A stretch of DNA of 64,000 nucleotides, taken from positions 18,397 to 82,396 of IMG/VR virus record IMGVR_UViG_3300013123_000005; one strand, written 5' to 3'. Numbering within the stretch: position 1 is the first letter of the stretch; each line of letters starts with the position of its first letter. This document shows positions 1 through 6,083 of the stretch, piece by piece. The notes beneath the pieces were generated by a model that saw only the letters and a list, made by a program, of their open reading frames with translations, was not told where the DNA came from and made no database searches. Origin of the DNA: a virus. The translations under genes were made by a program, and so were the position numbers.

Positions 1-84
1 TCACTGCCAGAACCTACTTCAGAACAGTACGAATCAGAAAAGAACAAACTAGAACAAACTGATCAGAATCAAAATGCTTTTTAA
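1..84 (+). CDS. C-terminal end of an upstream gene (5' partial)
   Basis: An open frame runs in from the left edge and stops at TAA 82-84. The 27 visible residues are hydrophilic and rich in Glu, Gln, Asn and Ser, as in a disordered protein tail. The frame has no start codon in the window, so the gene would begin outside it. Too little is visible to assign a function, and a chance open frame of this length cannot be excluded. Confidence 0.4.
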   Translation, partial: SLPEPTSEQYESEKNKLEQTDQNQNAF

Positions 85-284
85 ACAGTTTTTAATTAGT
101 TGGCATCAGCAAGCTATTAAATACTGATCAAGTACTGTCAGTGCATTACCAACCAACCTCAAACACAGAGTACACCTTCCCAGGTACCTTGTTTACACTT
201 TTTTCAGAAGTCGTTGATCTGATTGATTAAAAAAGTGAGCCTTCCCTCTTAACAAGATTTGGACGTTAACAGGAACCTGAATTC

Positions 285-293
285 TGGTATAGT
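285..293 (+). promoter_or_regulatory. Candidate extended -10 promoter
   Basis: TGGTATAGT reads as an extended -10 element (TGn followed by TATAGT at 288-293). No good -35 hexamer sits 17 bp upstream (265-270 is GTTAAC), which fits extended -10 promoters. The predicted transcription start, about 7 nt after the hexamer, falls on the ATG at 300. This would give an almost leaderless message for the first complete gene. The ~200 nt before it (85-284) contain no convincing gene, only short inverted repeats. Confidence 0.4.
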
Positions 294-299
294 GGTTTT

Positions 300-896
300 A
301 TGGAAAAGAAACAATACAAAGTAGATTATACAAATACTGACAGCCTTCGCGAACCACCAATTTCGGTACAACTAAGAGAACAAGGAAAAATCAACGAATC
401 ATTTGAGGTGATGCTTTCTGCTCTCAGCATGGAAGAACTGATGGCTTTAAAGCTGGAATCTATTGTCCGAACAATGCGAGGTAAATATTTTGGGTTTCCT
501 TTGTGGAAAGTTTTTCCGAAAATAATCAAAGACGCTTTGCTTAAAATAGCAGTCAGTATGACCACAAACCACAAAGATGCTGCATTGCTTCTTGGCATGA
601 CAGCACAGCAATACTATTTCCAGATCATGACGCATGACGTTTTGCATAAACAAATCAAAAAATCTATGGCAGACTATGTACGTATTGAGAGATTGAATTG
701 CATGACGGATAAGCAATATCAGAAACTTCAAGAGAGAATCAAAAAGAGGTTAATCAGTCGACAACAACAAAACATCTTTCTTCATAAAAAGAAAGCAGAA
801 AGATTGGCGTATGTTAGAAATCATTTGTTGAAAGGGAAAGAAAATGTCAGAACAGAAGACAGCAGTGACAGTGGAAACGAAGAAGTTCAATCTTAA
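300..896 (+). CDS. Fis-like helix-turn-helix DNA-binding protein
   Basis: A 198-aa basic protein. Residues about 45-105 hold a helical core (LESIVRTMRGKYFGFPLW) followed by NHKDAALLLGMTAQQYYFQI, which has the pattern of the Fis/NtrC-type C-terminal helix-turn-helix (AA-x-LLG-turn-recognition helix). The C-terminal ~90 residues are Lys/Arg-rich and probably helical. Known Fis-type domains bend DNA or form the output domain of regulators; here the domain stands alone, so a nucleoid-like or transcription regulator role is an inference. The ATG lies directly after a candidate extended -10 element and has no Shine-Dalgarno, so translation may be leaderless. It overlaps the next gene by 53 nt. Confidence 0.6.
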   Translation: MEKKQYKVDYTNTDSLREPPISVQLREQGKINESFEVMLSALSMEELMALKLESIVRTMRGKYFGFPLWKVFPKIIKDALLKIAVSMTTNHKDAALLLGMTAQQYYFQIMTHDVLHKQIKKSMADYVRIERLNCMTDKQYQKLQERIKKRLISRQQQNIFLHKKKAERLAYVRNHLLKGKENVRTEDSSDSGNEEVQS

Positions 897-1200
897 GCAG
901 GTCTTTATTGCACTTCTAGTGGTCGTGTTTGCGATTCTTGGAGGTTATGGAATCAGCATCGGCTTTGATCCTACTGCTCCAGTCGATCAGGAGGTTGTAC
1001 AAGAGGTCGTTCAGACAGATGTACAGACTGTTCCAGTTGAGCTAGATGTAGTTGTCGTACCAGAGACAGTTGATGAAGTTGTTCCAGAGACTACCACTAC
1101 AACAGTTGACGTACCGGTAGCAACAGTACCAGAGGAAGTCAAGGTTTCAGCAGAAACAGTACCAACTCTGGATGAAGTACTTCCAAAGGCTGACAACTAA
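844..1200 (+). CDS. Single-pass membrane protein with Val/Thr/Pro-rich tail
   Basis: A 118-aa protein with about 18 polar residues, one strong hydrophobic segment (FIALLVVVFAILGGYGISI, about residues 21-39), then a ~75-residue acidic tail built from Val, Thr, Pro and Glu with loose repeats such as VVQ, VPET and TVPE. The predicted topology is N-in with the tail outside the cytoplasmic membrane. It starts 53 nt inside the preceding gene, behind GGGAAAG. No family is recognised. The low-complexity tail resembles spacer regions of envelope-spanning proteins (TonB-like spacers), but the family assignment is not supported. Confidence 0.6.
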   Translation: MSEQKTAVTVETKKFNLKQVFIALLVVVFAILGGYGISIGFDPTAPVDQEVVQEVVQTDVQTVPVELDVVVVPETVDEVVPETTTTTVDVPVATVPEEVKVSAETVPTLDEVLPKADN

Positions 1201-1211
1201 CAAAGATTCAA

Positions 1212-1517
1212 GTGCTATCGTTTCTTTTAATTTCCTACCTTTTGGCTTGTTTTGGAATGACGTTCATTCTGACATATGGCCATATCTTCGATTCAATCCG
1301 ACCAAAAGCTAGATTTTTTCATTGTCCATTATGCGTTGGCTTTCACGTAGGATGGCTTAACTGTTTAATGTTTCAGTGGATTCTTGGACTATGGTTTCCG
1401 TTATCGATTCAGTTTCTAATTTTGTTCGAATGTGCTTGCATTTCATCTGGCTTTGTATATACTATGAGTATGTTAAGTCTTAGAGCGGAGCAAGACATTT
1501 CTCATGAGAAAAAATAA
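1212..1517 (+). CDS. Small multi-pass membrane protein with CPLC motif
   Basis: A 101-aa protein starting with GTG, 11 nt after the previous stop. It has three hydrophobic segments (about residues 2-24, 48-66 and 67-88). Between the first and second lies FFHCPLCVGFHVGW, a CxxC followed by GFxVGW. Small membrane proteins with a C-P-x-C-x-GF motif before a helix are common in tailed phages and in the DUF1360-like group; their function is unknown. The two Cys could bind metal or form a disulfide. The C-terminus is charged, and its last codons overlap the next small gene. Confidence 0.55.
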   Translation: MLSFLLISYLLACFGMTFILTYGHIFDSIRPKARFFHCPLCVGFHVGWLNCLMFQWILGLWFPLSIQFLILFECACISSGFVYTMSMLSLRAEQDISHEKK

Positions 1518-1671
1518 AAAGAAATACAATCCTGTGGCTGCCGCCAAGGCTGCAATGCGTAAGGCAATCATTGAGGCTGTTGGTTTGTCTGCTTGGGTCA
1601 GCAAGAATCGAGTGATTCCTGACAAGAAAAAGAAGGCAGATCGAGAACGTTGTAAGGACGTGAAGGAATAA
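1504..1671 (+). CDS. Small very basic protein, 55 aa
   Basis: The ATG lies inside the end of the previous gene. The product begins MRKNKKKYNP and has a helix rich in Ala (VAAAKAAMRKAIIEAVGLSA) before a second Lys/Arg-rich stretch. The high positive charge suggests nucleic-acid contact, but no family is recognised. The overlapping start and the absence of interruption support a real gene. Confidence 0.45.
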   Translation: MRKNKKKYNPVAAAKAAMRKAIIEAVGLSAWVSKNRVIPDKKKKADRERCKDVKE

Positions 1672-1929
1672 AGAAAGTGTGGAATTATAATTGGAATGAA
1701 CCAGATAAGGATAATCGAGGAATTATCGACTTGACAGTTAGTTATTCTTTGTAACTTTAATCGACTTTTGTTGATCAGAACCGGTCTTTATCCGTATACG
1801 GAAGATTATATCACTAATCCGAATCTTGACGGTTATTTTGGTGGGTATTACTTTTGATTGAAATAGCCTTTTATACCATTTACGTCTATTCGTGGAGTAC
1901 AGAATCCATAACAGCTGGAGACTGTCACC
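1672..1929 (+). other. 258-nt stretch without a convincing gene
   Basis: It contains a consensus-like TTGACA at 1731-1736 without a good -10 at the usual distance (only TAACTT at 1752-1757). A 25-codon open frame from GTG 1677 and a short open frame ending near 1850 are also present; neither has a clear ribosome site. They may be remnants of small genes or leader peptides. I see nothing stronger here. Confidence 0.3.
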
Positions 1930-2079
1930 ATGAAAGATCTCATGAAATCGGTTACGAAAATACAGTATCCTGGTTATCGTCCTTGGTTTGGCGATAAAAG
2001 AGATAAACGTAATGCCATTCATTCTGCTAGACAATATCTTAAGAATCAGCTTCGAAAGTGCTTGACAAATGATTGTTGA
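1930..2079 (+). CDS. Small basic protein, 49 aa
   Basis: ATG at 1930 is preceded by GGAG about nine bases upstream. The product is basic, with the segment QYPGYRPWFGDKRDKRNA followed by a helical stretch, and ends in CLTNDC. No family is recognised. Its stop overlaps the possible TTG start at 2073 of the next reading frame, a layout common in this genome. Confidence 0.45.
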   Translation: MKDLMKSVTKIQYPGYRPWFGDKRDKRNAIHSARQYLKNQLRKCLTNDC

Positions 2080-2111
2080 TCGAGTATCCTACAGTTGAAA
2101 GTGGCATAAGG

Positions 2112-2405
2112 ATGCGAAAGTTTGATTATAAGGTTGGCGATGCCGTCAGAGTGACGTTTTTTGATCGGATTTATGATCCGTATACTGACGAAATTAATCT
2201 TGAAGAGCCAAGTGCGATTCATGAAGATTGGATTGGCGTCATTTTGTTTGTAATGGAAGAAAAAGGCGATGTGGACTGTTTGCGTGTGGATATGCAGACT
2301 AAACAAGCAATTGCTGGAATCCATATGAACAAAACTACTGCAATTGGTCGACACAGAGGAAATCGCGTAACCTATATGAAGGTAGAGGTAATCAAAAGTG
2401 AATAG
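2112..2405 (+). CDS. Small protein of unknown function, SH3-like start
   Basis: A 97-aa protein beginning MRKFDYKVGDAVRVTFFD. The opening K-V-G-D-x-V-R-V resembles the first strand of SH3-like/KOW small barrels, but the rest gives no clear family. An in-frame TTG at 2073 would add 13 residues and overlap the previous gene. I prefer the ATG at 2112, although its AAGG is almost adjacent to the codon. The function is not recognised. Confidence 0.5.
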   Translation: MRKFDYKVGDAVRVTFFDRIYDPYTDEINLEEPSAIHEDWIGVILFVMEEKGDVDCLRVDMQTKQAIAGIHMNKTTAIGRHRGNRVTYMKVEVIKSE

Positions 2406-2648
2406 AACAACTATCATGAATGGTACTTGGTACGGTTGCCCGGTTGCTGATGAAGTACCGATGAACATGTTGTACAAGTTACAGGTTGTTTTGACTGTCC
2501 TTGCGCCACACCTGACGGTATGAAGGGTGAAGACTGGTTTTGTCAGTTGCAAAAGACACAAGTAAGCTCTAATACAAAATGTTCGTTGTTTGATGGCGAT
2601 TTTGTTCTTTCACGAAAGCTTTCACGAAAGGTAGTTTGGTATGCTTGA
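2398..2648 (+). pseudogene. Probable frame-broken Cys-rich small gene
   Basis: Two overlapping frames together look like one protein. The first (GTG 2398 or ATG 2416 to TGA 2523) reads MNGTWYGCPVADEVP and then degenerates. The second, in the -1 frame, is open from 2454 to TGA 2648 but has no start codon before ATG 2520. It encodes GCFDCPCATPDGMKGEDWFC and further Cys. That segment resembles the intact gene at 4254-4403 (GDCFAGDCPFEHGDDMKYRC), so the second frame is very likely coding. Either an indel split the gene or an unrecognised -1 frameshift joins the frames; no classic slippery heptamer is visible. The downstream ATG 2520 could still yield a 42-aa peptide. Confidence 0.45.
2607..2630 (+). 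repeat. Tandem 12-bp imperfect palindrome
   Basis: CTTTCACGAAAG occurs twice head to tail (2607-2618 and 2619-2630). Each unit is nearly self-complementary (CTTTC/GAAAG arms). The pair lies 10 nt before the ATG at 2641, overlapping its ribosome-binding region, so it could be an operator or affect translation. It could also be simple codon duplication in the overlapping Cys-rich frame. Confidence 0.4.
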
Positions 2649-2844
2649 ATTTAACGTAATCTTCAATGGTAAGACGTATGGAATTACAATCTATCGCAAG
2701 TCTGAAACAGATTATACAGCCGATTGTAAAGAATTGAACGTCTTGACAGTCGGAAAGAATATGGTTTCAGTGTTGGCTGAAGCTCAACAGCTTATTCGAC
2801 AGAAGCTAGGATTGAAGGTCTTTCCAGATTACTTTAAGCGATAG
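2641..2844 (+). CDS. HicB-like small protein
   Basis: A 67-aa protein with the strand-strand-helix pattern of the HicB/UPF0150 fold. A short strand is followed by DYTADCKELNVLTVGKNMV and then a helix (LAEAQQLIRQKLGL). In HicB antitoxins this domain is followed by a DNA-binding domain and paired with a HicA toxin; neither is visible here. A solitary HicB-like domain is common in phages and its role is unknown. It could act as a decoy antitoxin, which is speculation. Confidence 0.5.
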   Translation: MLEFNVIFNGKTYGITIYRKSETDYTADCKELNVLTVGKNMVSVLAEAQQLIRQKLGLKVFPDYFKR

Positions 2845-2860
2845 AGTTTATGTAGTATTT

Positions 2861-2934
2861 GCGCCAATAGCCTAGCGGATCAGGCACCAAACTTCTAATT
2901 TGGCTTTACGGATGTTCGAATCATCCTTGGCGCG
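2861..2934 (+). tRNA. tRNA-Arg (anticodon TCT)
   Basis: The sequence folds into a standard cloverleaf. The 7-bp acceptor stem is GCGCCAA/TTGGCGC. The D arm is GCC/GGC. The anticodon arm CCAAA-CTTCTAA-TTTGG has anticodon TCT. The T arm is GGATG-TTCGAAT-CATCC. The discriminator is G2934 and CCA is not encoded. It would read AGA, an Arg codon used often in the surrounding genes, so it probably supplements a host with few AGA-reading tRNAs. A sigma70-type promoter follows immediately. Confidence 0.93.
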
Positions 2935-2942
2935 CTTTATAC

Positions 2943-2971
2943 TTGATAGTATAAGTAAAATTGCTTATACT
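2943..2971 (+). promoter_or_regulatory. sigma70-type promoter, TTGATA-17-TATACT
   Basis: The -35 hexamer TTGATA (2943-2948) and -10 hexamer TATACT (2966-2971) are separated by exactly 17 bp. The expected transcription start is near 2978, close upstream of the ATG at 2990. The -35 box sits in the loop of an inverted repeat, TTATAC (2937-2942) and GTATAA (2949-2954), that could be an operator. Host RNA polymerase would read this without phage factors, so the genes after it are probably early. Confidence 0.65.
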
Positions 2972-2989
2972 GTATTCGAGGTTGAGAAC

Positions 2990-3454
2990 ATGACCACAGC
3001 AAATCGTATTTTTACAAAGTATCACGAAATGGGATATATCATTGTATCCTCTGAAACGAGGTCGCTTTGTACAACTCCACGAGAAGCTGACGAATTGCGT
3101 CAAAAGAATGATAAAAATTATCGACAACTTAAGGCTCTCGTTCGTGAAGCTGGTTATGGATACGTGCAAGCAATCGGAAGACATAACGGAAACGACGATC
3201 TGCGCTGTCTGATTGTACCTGCAAGATCTGTAGAAGATTCGGTAGTACTGTCATATGAGGCAATTGGTTGGGCTAGGAAATTTGAACAAAAGTCAATTTT
3301 CGTGAAGTCTGCAAATAAGTATGGTAAGCATGCCATGTTGATTTTTGTTGATAGCGATCATACTCAAATCCTTAGCAAAGTACAGCATGATAATTTTAGA
3401 GTTGGAAATACGCGCCTTCGAAAGCGTCCTTATGAACATTGGAGTTGGATTTAA
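2990..3454 (+). CDS. Conserved phage-type protein of unknown function
   Basis: A 154-aa protein. ATG 2990 is chosen because GAGG lies 8 nt upstream and the open frame extending further left runs into the tRNA. Recognisable pieces are YIIVSSETRSLCTTP near the N-terminus, LVREAGYGYVQAIGRHNGND in the middle and SANKYGKHAMLIFVD near the C-terminus. This order (defensive-looking N-terminal strand, AGYGY/F segment, 'G-R' loop, late hydrophobic strand) recurs in small proteins of large phages related to the DUF3293 group. That resemblance is from memory and not certain. No catalytic motif is evident. Confidence 0.6.
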   Translation: MTTANRIFTKYHEMGYIIVSSETRSLCTTPREADELRQKNDKNYRQLKALVREAGYGYVQAIGRHNGNDDLRCLIVPARSVEDSVVLSYEAIGWARKFEQKSIFVKSANKYGKHAMLIFVDSDHTQILSKVQHDNFRVGNTRLRKRPYEHWSWI

Positions 3455-4095
3455 TGATTTGGATTACGAGCGATCAACATTTTTCACACAAAAACATCAT
3501 CAAGTATTGCAATCGACCGCTTGATATCAATGATCCAGATTGTACATTTAAGATGAACAATCTGCTTGTTGAACGATGGAACGAACGAGTACAGCCAAAT
3601 GATGTGGTGTATTTTTTAGGGGATTTTGCCTGGACAAAGGGTGCATTTTTTGTCGAGAAACTTATGAATCGCCTTAATGGCAGCATTCATTTTGCGATGG
3701 GTAATCACGATTCACATGATATTTATGATTATCATGGCATGCCCGGTACAAAGGTTATCGAAATTGCCAATCATTTCGTACTAGACAATGATTATCTGCT
3801 TGTACATTATCCAGCAAGAGAAACGATGCCGGCAGAATTTGACAATACAAACGTCGTTGTAAAGCCATTCAAACAGCAGCGAATGTTTGATAAGTTGATG
3901 CAGCAAAACAAACGAATTGAGAAGTTGCGAGAAGTGACAGGTTGCAAGTACATTGTGCATGGTCATGTTCATAATTCGATTAAGGAAAATTATCCCAATC
4001 ATTTCAACGTGTCCTGTGATGCACATGATTTTTATCCAGTCAGTTTTGATGAGATTAAGAAGGATTTGAAGACACGAAATGCAGCCCAAAATTAA
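3454..4095 (+). CDS. Calcineurin-like metallophosphoesterase
   Basis: A 213-aa protein with all five signature blocks of the calcineurin-like phosphoesterase fold: SDQHFSHKN (D-x-H, metal 1), GDFAW, GNHDSHD, the His in LLVHYPAR, and VHGHVHNS (G-H-x-H). These residues bind two divalent metals and hydrolyse phosphomonoesters or phosphodiesters. Single-domain phage members often act on nucleotides, 2',3'-cyclic phosphates or protein phosphates; the substrate cannot be told from sequence. ATG 3454 overlaps the previous stop and has GGAG upstream; the longer in-frame start at 3439 is less likely. Confidence 0.85.
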   Translation: MIWITSDQHFSHKNIIKYCNRPLDINDPDCTFKMNNLLVERWNERVQPNDVVYFLGDFAWTKGAFFVEKLMNRLNGSIHFAMGNHDSHDIYDYHGMPGTKVIEIANHFVLDNDYLLVHYPARETMPAEFDNTNVVVKPFKQQRMFDKLMQQNKRIEKLREVTGCKYIVHGHVHNSIKENYPNHFNVSCDAHDFYPVSFDEIKKDLKTRNAAQN

Positions 4096-4252
4096 ATTGT
4101 GCCGAATGTTTCGAATTATGACCTTCAGGATGAAGTGGTTAGGATTTCGTTTTTGTTCATATGAATATTCGGGCAATGATGGAAGAATTGTTTACGATTG
4201 GACTTTAGATATGGGCTGGTTTCGTTTAATCAAACTTAAGCGCGGGTGGTAA
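4079..4252 (+). CDS. Small basic protein, 57 aa
   Basis: ATG 4079 overlaps the end of the phosphoesterase gene; an internal ATG at 4106 would give 48 aa. The product is basic and aromatic-rich (MKWLGFRFCSYEYSGNDGRI, then DMGWFRLIKLKRGW). No family is recognised. It is followed after 1 nt by the next small gene, which suggests translational coupling. Confidence 0.4.
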   Translation: MQPKIKLCRMFRIMTFRMKWLGFRFCSYEYSGNDGRIVYDWTLDMGWFRLIKLKRGW

Positions 4253-4253
4253 A

Positions 4254-4403
4254 ATGCAAATGAACGGACCAGATAAGCCTGGAGATTGTTTTGCGGGTGA
4301 TTGCCCATTCGAGCATGGTGATGATATGAAATATCGTTGCACCGTTGGATTTGGCTTTGCTCATAAAGACTATAAGGAAGTTCAAGCACGGTGTCCGTTT
4401 TGA
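4254..4403 (+). CDS. Small Cys-rich protein, 49 aa
   Basis: The product has four Cys in the pattern C-x4-C-x11-C-x17-C (GDCFAGDCPFEHGDDMKYRC and a final RCPF). This could hold a zinc ion. It resembles the frame-broken gene at 2398-2648, so the two are probably paralogues. Function unknown. Confidence 0.5.
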   Translation: MQMNGPDKPGDCFAGDCPFEHGDDMKYRCTVGFGFAHKDYKEVQARCPF

Positions 4404-4437
4404 AACGAAGATGAAGTTACGGTGAGGCTAAACAACT

Positions 4438-4773
4438 ATGAGCGAGCCTAACTGCCCTGAAGGTTTTCGACCACTTGAGCAGCTTTACGTTTCGACAGAA
4501 AAGCTAGCTGCCACTCGAAATAAACTTTACATGACTTCGAAAGGAAATCGAGTAGTTGTGTATATTCACGTCAAGGATAAGGTCGGTCAGCAAGAAATCA
4601 ACGATATGATCAGCAAGCTCGACAAATATCAAAATACAGACCTTCCAGTAACGCTAATTAAACAGTCTTACAAAACGTGCCAATTTCCTTTTGAAGAAGG
4701 CGAGTTGGGCAAGTTTGTGTTTCTTCGTCTATTTGATCGCGATGAAGATGAGATGAATCCGGCAGAAAACTGA
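4438..4773 (+). CDS. Protein of unknown function, 111 aa
   Basis: A soluble, mixed-charge protein that starts MSEPNCPEGFRPLEQLYVST, has a strand-like block (NRVVVYIHVKDKVGQQEI), and ends in an acidic tail (DRDEDEMNPAEN). No recognisable domain. Its TGA overlaps the ATG of the next small frame by 1 nt. Confidence 0.5.
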   Translation: MSEPNCPEGFRPLEQLYVSTEKLAATRNKLYMTSKGNRVVVYIHVKDKVGQQEINDMISKLDKYQNTDLPVTLIKQSYKTCQFPFEEGELGKFVFLRLFDRDEDEMNPAEN

Positions 4774-4895
4774 TGGTCTTGCATCCAATCGTTGTTACAG
4801 AAGATTGGTATGACAATCCTAAAGAATTTCACGAGGCTGTGATCACAATTCGATTTAAGAAAACACCTCTTGACAAGAGTACCGAGAACGAGTAA
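4773..4895 (+). CDS. Small protein, 40 aa
   Basis: Starts on the last base of the previous stop (coupled start). It reads MVLHPIVVTEDWYDNPKEFH, then AVITIRFKKTPLDKS. No family is recognised. The tight coupling and clean end support translation, but its length leaves doubt. Confidence 0.35.
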   Translation: MVLHPIVVTEDWYDNPKEFHEAVITIRFKKTPLDKSTENE

Positions 4896-4937
4896 ACTGT
4901 GTTGGTAGGTTAGAGAAGAAACTTAGAAAGGAAGAAA

Positions 4938-5111
4938 ATGATGAAGGGTCTACATGACGAGAAGCAAATGACTGCTTGGCTACAGCAAGACGAGGCTATT
5001 TTTGCCAAAATTATCGAGGAAATGCTGTACATTCAGAAGCACGGTCAGCTTGGCAGAATCGATGAACTGGTACGCGCTCTGCGACAAGTAATTGCTGATC
5101 GCAACAAGTAA
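4938..5111 (+). CDS. Small helical protein, 57 aa
   Basis: Preceded by AAAGGAAG. The product is almost entirely helical (AWLQQDEAIFAKIIEEMLYI, then ELVRALRQVIADRNK) with heptad-like spacing of hydrophobic residues, so a small coiled-coil or dimeric protein is likely. Double ATG at 4938 and 4941. No family recognised. Confidence 0.5.
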   Translation: MMKGLHDEKQMTAWLQQDEAIFAKIIEEMLYIQKHGQLGRIDELVRALRQVIADRNK

Positions 5112-5133
5112 CTGAGGAAAAAGACAGAACAAA

Positions 5134-5436
5134 ATGGGCAAGAGTTTTAAGCGCAATCAGTTCGATTCCAACGCAAAGGTACGCGCTGGAGAAGAAGATA
5201 AGTGGAAGCGCTCGGATCGTCAGGCAATTCGAAGGACAGTAAAGCGGGTAATTGACTTGGTTCCTGAGCTATCCGATGAAGAGCTAGACAGAATTGACGA
5301 TATGGAAATCCTCGACAAAGAGCATGCGCGTGATGTGTACAATGCACCGAAGGACGGCAAACACAGAATTCGCAAGGGTTCGAACGAGGACGAAGATGAA
5401 TTTGAAGAGCGCAGGCTTAAGGCTTTGCGAAAGTAA
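5134..5436 (+). CDS. Charged protein of unknown function, 100 aa
   Basis: A basic N-terminal half (MGKSFKRNQFDSNAKVRAGE, then RQAIRRTVKRVIDLV) and an acidic C-terminal half (GSNEDEDEFEERRLKALRK). The segment PELSDEELDRIDDM is acidic and helical. It could be a small adaptor or nucleic-acid-binding protein, but no domain is recognised. Confidence 0.45.
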   Translation: MGKSFKRNQFDSNAKVRAGEEDKWKRSDRQAIRRTVKRVIDLVPELSDEELDRIDDMEILDKEHARDVYNAPKDGKHRIRKGSNEDEDEFEERRLKALRK

Positions 5437-5459
5437 ACAACTTTTTAGGAGGAAGTAAA

Positions 5460-5534
5460 ATGCGTAGGTTTATGGTACCGCGTGTGTCGCATTGTTGCGG
5501 AGGTTCTAACCTGTGGTCCCGATCAAGACCATAA
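5460..5534 (+). CDS. 24-codon open frame behind a perfect Shine-Dalgarno
   Basis: AGGAGG (5447-5452) lies 7 nt before ATG 5460, the best ribosome site in this region, yet the frame has only 24 codons and stops at 5532-5534. The peptide is Arg-rich with adjacent Cys (SHCCGG). Its coding sequence coincides with a cloverleaf-like inverted-repeat structure (5468-5536), so it may be a leader peptide whose translation changes the RNA fold before the gene at 5607. Confidence 0.4.
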   Translation: MRRFMVPRVSHCCGGSNLWSRSRP

Positions 5535-5536
5535 AC
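5468..5536 (+). ncRNA. Cloverleaf-like RNA fold, not a normal tRNA
   Basis: A perfect 9-bp inverted repeat, GTTTATGGT (5468-5476) and ACCATAAAC (5528-5536), closes a 69-nt domain. Inside are three possible arms: CCGC 5478-5481 with GCGG 5497-5500, AGGTT 5501-5505 with AACCT 5508-5512, and GGTC 5515-5518 with GACC 5527-5530 (which competes with the closing stem). It lacks a T arm with TTC and a 7-nt anticodon loop, so it is not a functional tRNA by sequence. It may be a regulatory leader or a decayed tRNA. Confidence 0.35.
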
Positions 5537-5606
5537 TGATTAAATGGTTGCTATGTTGCTCTGGCAAAACTGCCAATTTAACAAATTTCACAAGATGGTG
5601 AATAAA

Positions 5607-6023
5607 ATGAATCTAGATCGCGTGTTTTTTCGTTACTGGAACGATGGTGCTGTTTCTGTCGCTGTAGATGCTGGTGATAAGTTTGACAAGGAATATCGTC
5701 TAGCTTTTTCTTTCCGTGATCGTTACGATACGGCTGTAAAGAGCTATGGCAAGGCTACGGCTGTTGGTCGTCTAGTTCTTGGCGAGACAATGACTATCGA
5801 GAAGTCAATGGTTGAGGAACACAAGGGCATCTATAACTGCATTGCGGTTGCCGCTTATCAGGTTTTGAGCACCGAGACTCGAAATGCTGTAAATTATCGT
5901 CTGACTAGCACTGTAACTAACCAGATTGGCTACAATCGCGCATTCGCATCGTTCAAACAGCTTCACTTTCCTCCTTGGTTTTTTCGTCAGCTAATCAAGG
6001 ACGGACGTAAGTTGATCGGGTAA
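5607..6023 (+). CDS. Protein of unknown function, 138 aa
   Basis: ATG 5607 follows GATGGTGA by about six bases; the open frame extends to 5544 but that part has no ribosome site. The protein is a mixed alpha/beta, basic chain with the segments MNLDRVFFRYWNDGAVSVAV and KSYGKATAVGRLVLGETM, and the tail HFPPWFFRQLIKDGRKLIG. No family is recognised. It is preceded by the cloverleaf-like element and the 24-codon frame, which may control it. Confidence 0.5.
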   Translation: MNLDRVFFRYWNDGAVSVAVDAGDKFDKEYRLAFSFRDRYDTAVKSYGKATAVGRLVLGETMTIEKSMVEEHKGIYNCIAVAAYQVLSTETRNAVNYRLTSTVTNQIGYNRAFASFKQLHFPPWFFRQLIKDGRKLIG

Positions 6024-6030
6024 TTTTGTC

Positions 6031-6079
6031 TCTCCTGTTGGTCAGCGACACTAGTTACAGTGTCGAATAACGCAGGAGA
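6031..6079 (+). promoter_or_regulatory. RBS-sequestering stem with inner hairpin
   Basis: TCTCCTG (6031-6037) is the exact complement of CAGGAGA (6073-6079), which contains the Shine-Dalgarno of the gene starting at 6084. Between them, CGACACT (6046-6052) and AGTGTCG (6059-6065) form a second perfect 7-bp hairpin with a 6-nt loop. Together they would fold into a two-tier structure hiding the ribosome site. No U-tract follows, so it is not a typical terminator. It probably lowers or conditions translation of the metalloprotease-like gene. Confidence 0.55.
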
Positions 6080-6083
6080 AACC

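Noticed and set aside
2046-2561. 171-codon open frame on the minus strand
   Set aside because: It lies opposite several small + genes with ribosome sites, has no recognisable domain, and every convincing gene in the window is on the + strand.
5468-5536. Functional tRNA
   Set aside because: The cloverleaf-like pairing lacks a TTC T arm and a 7-nt anticodon loop; kept only as a structured element.
6046-6065. Rho-independent terminator
   Set aside because: The 7-bp hairpin is not followed by a T-run and instead sits inside a stem that covers a ribosome site.
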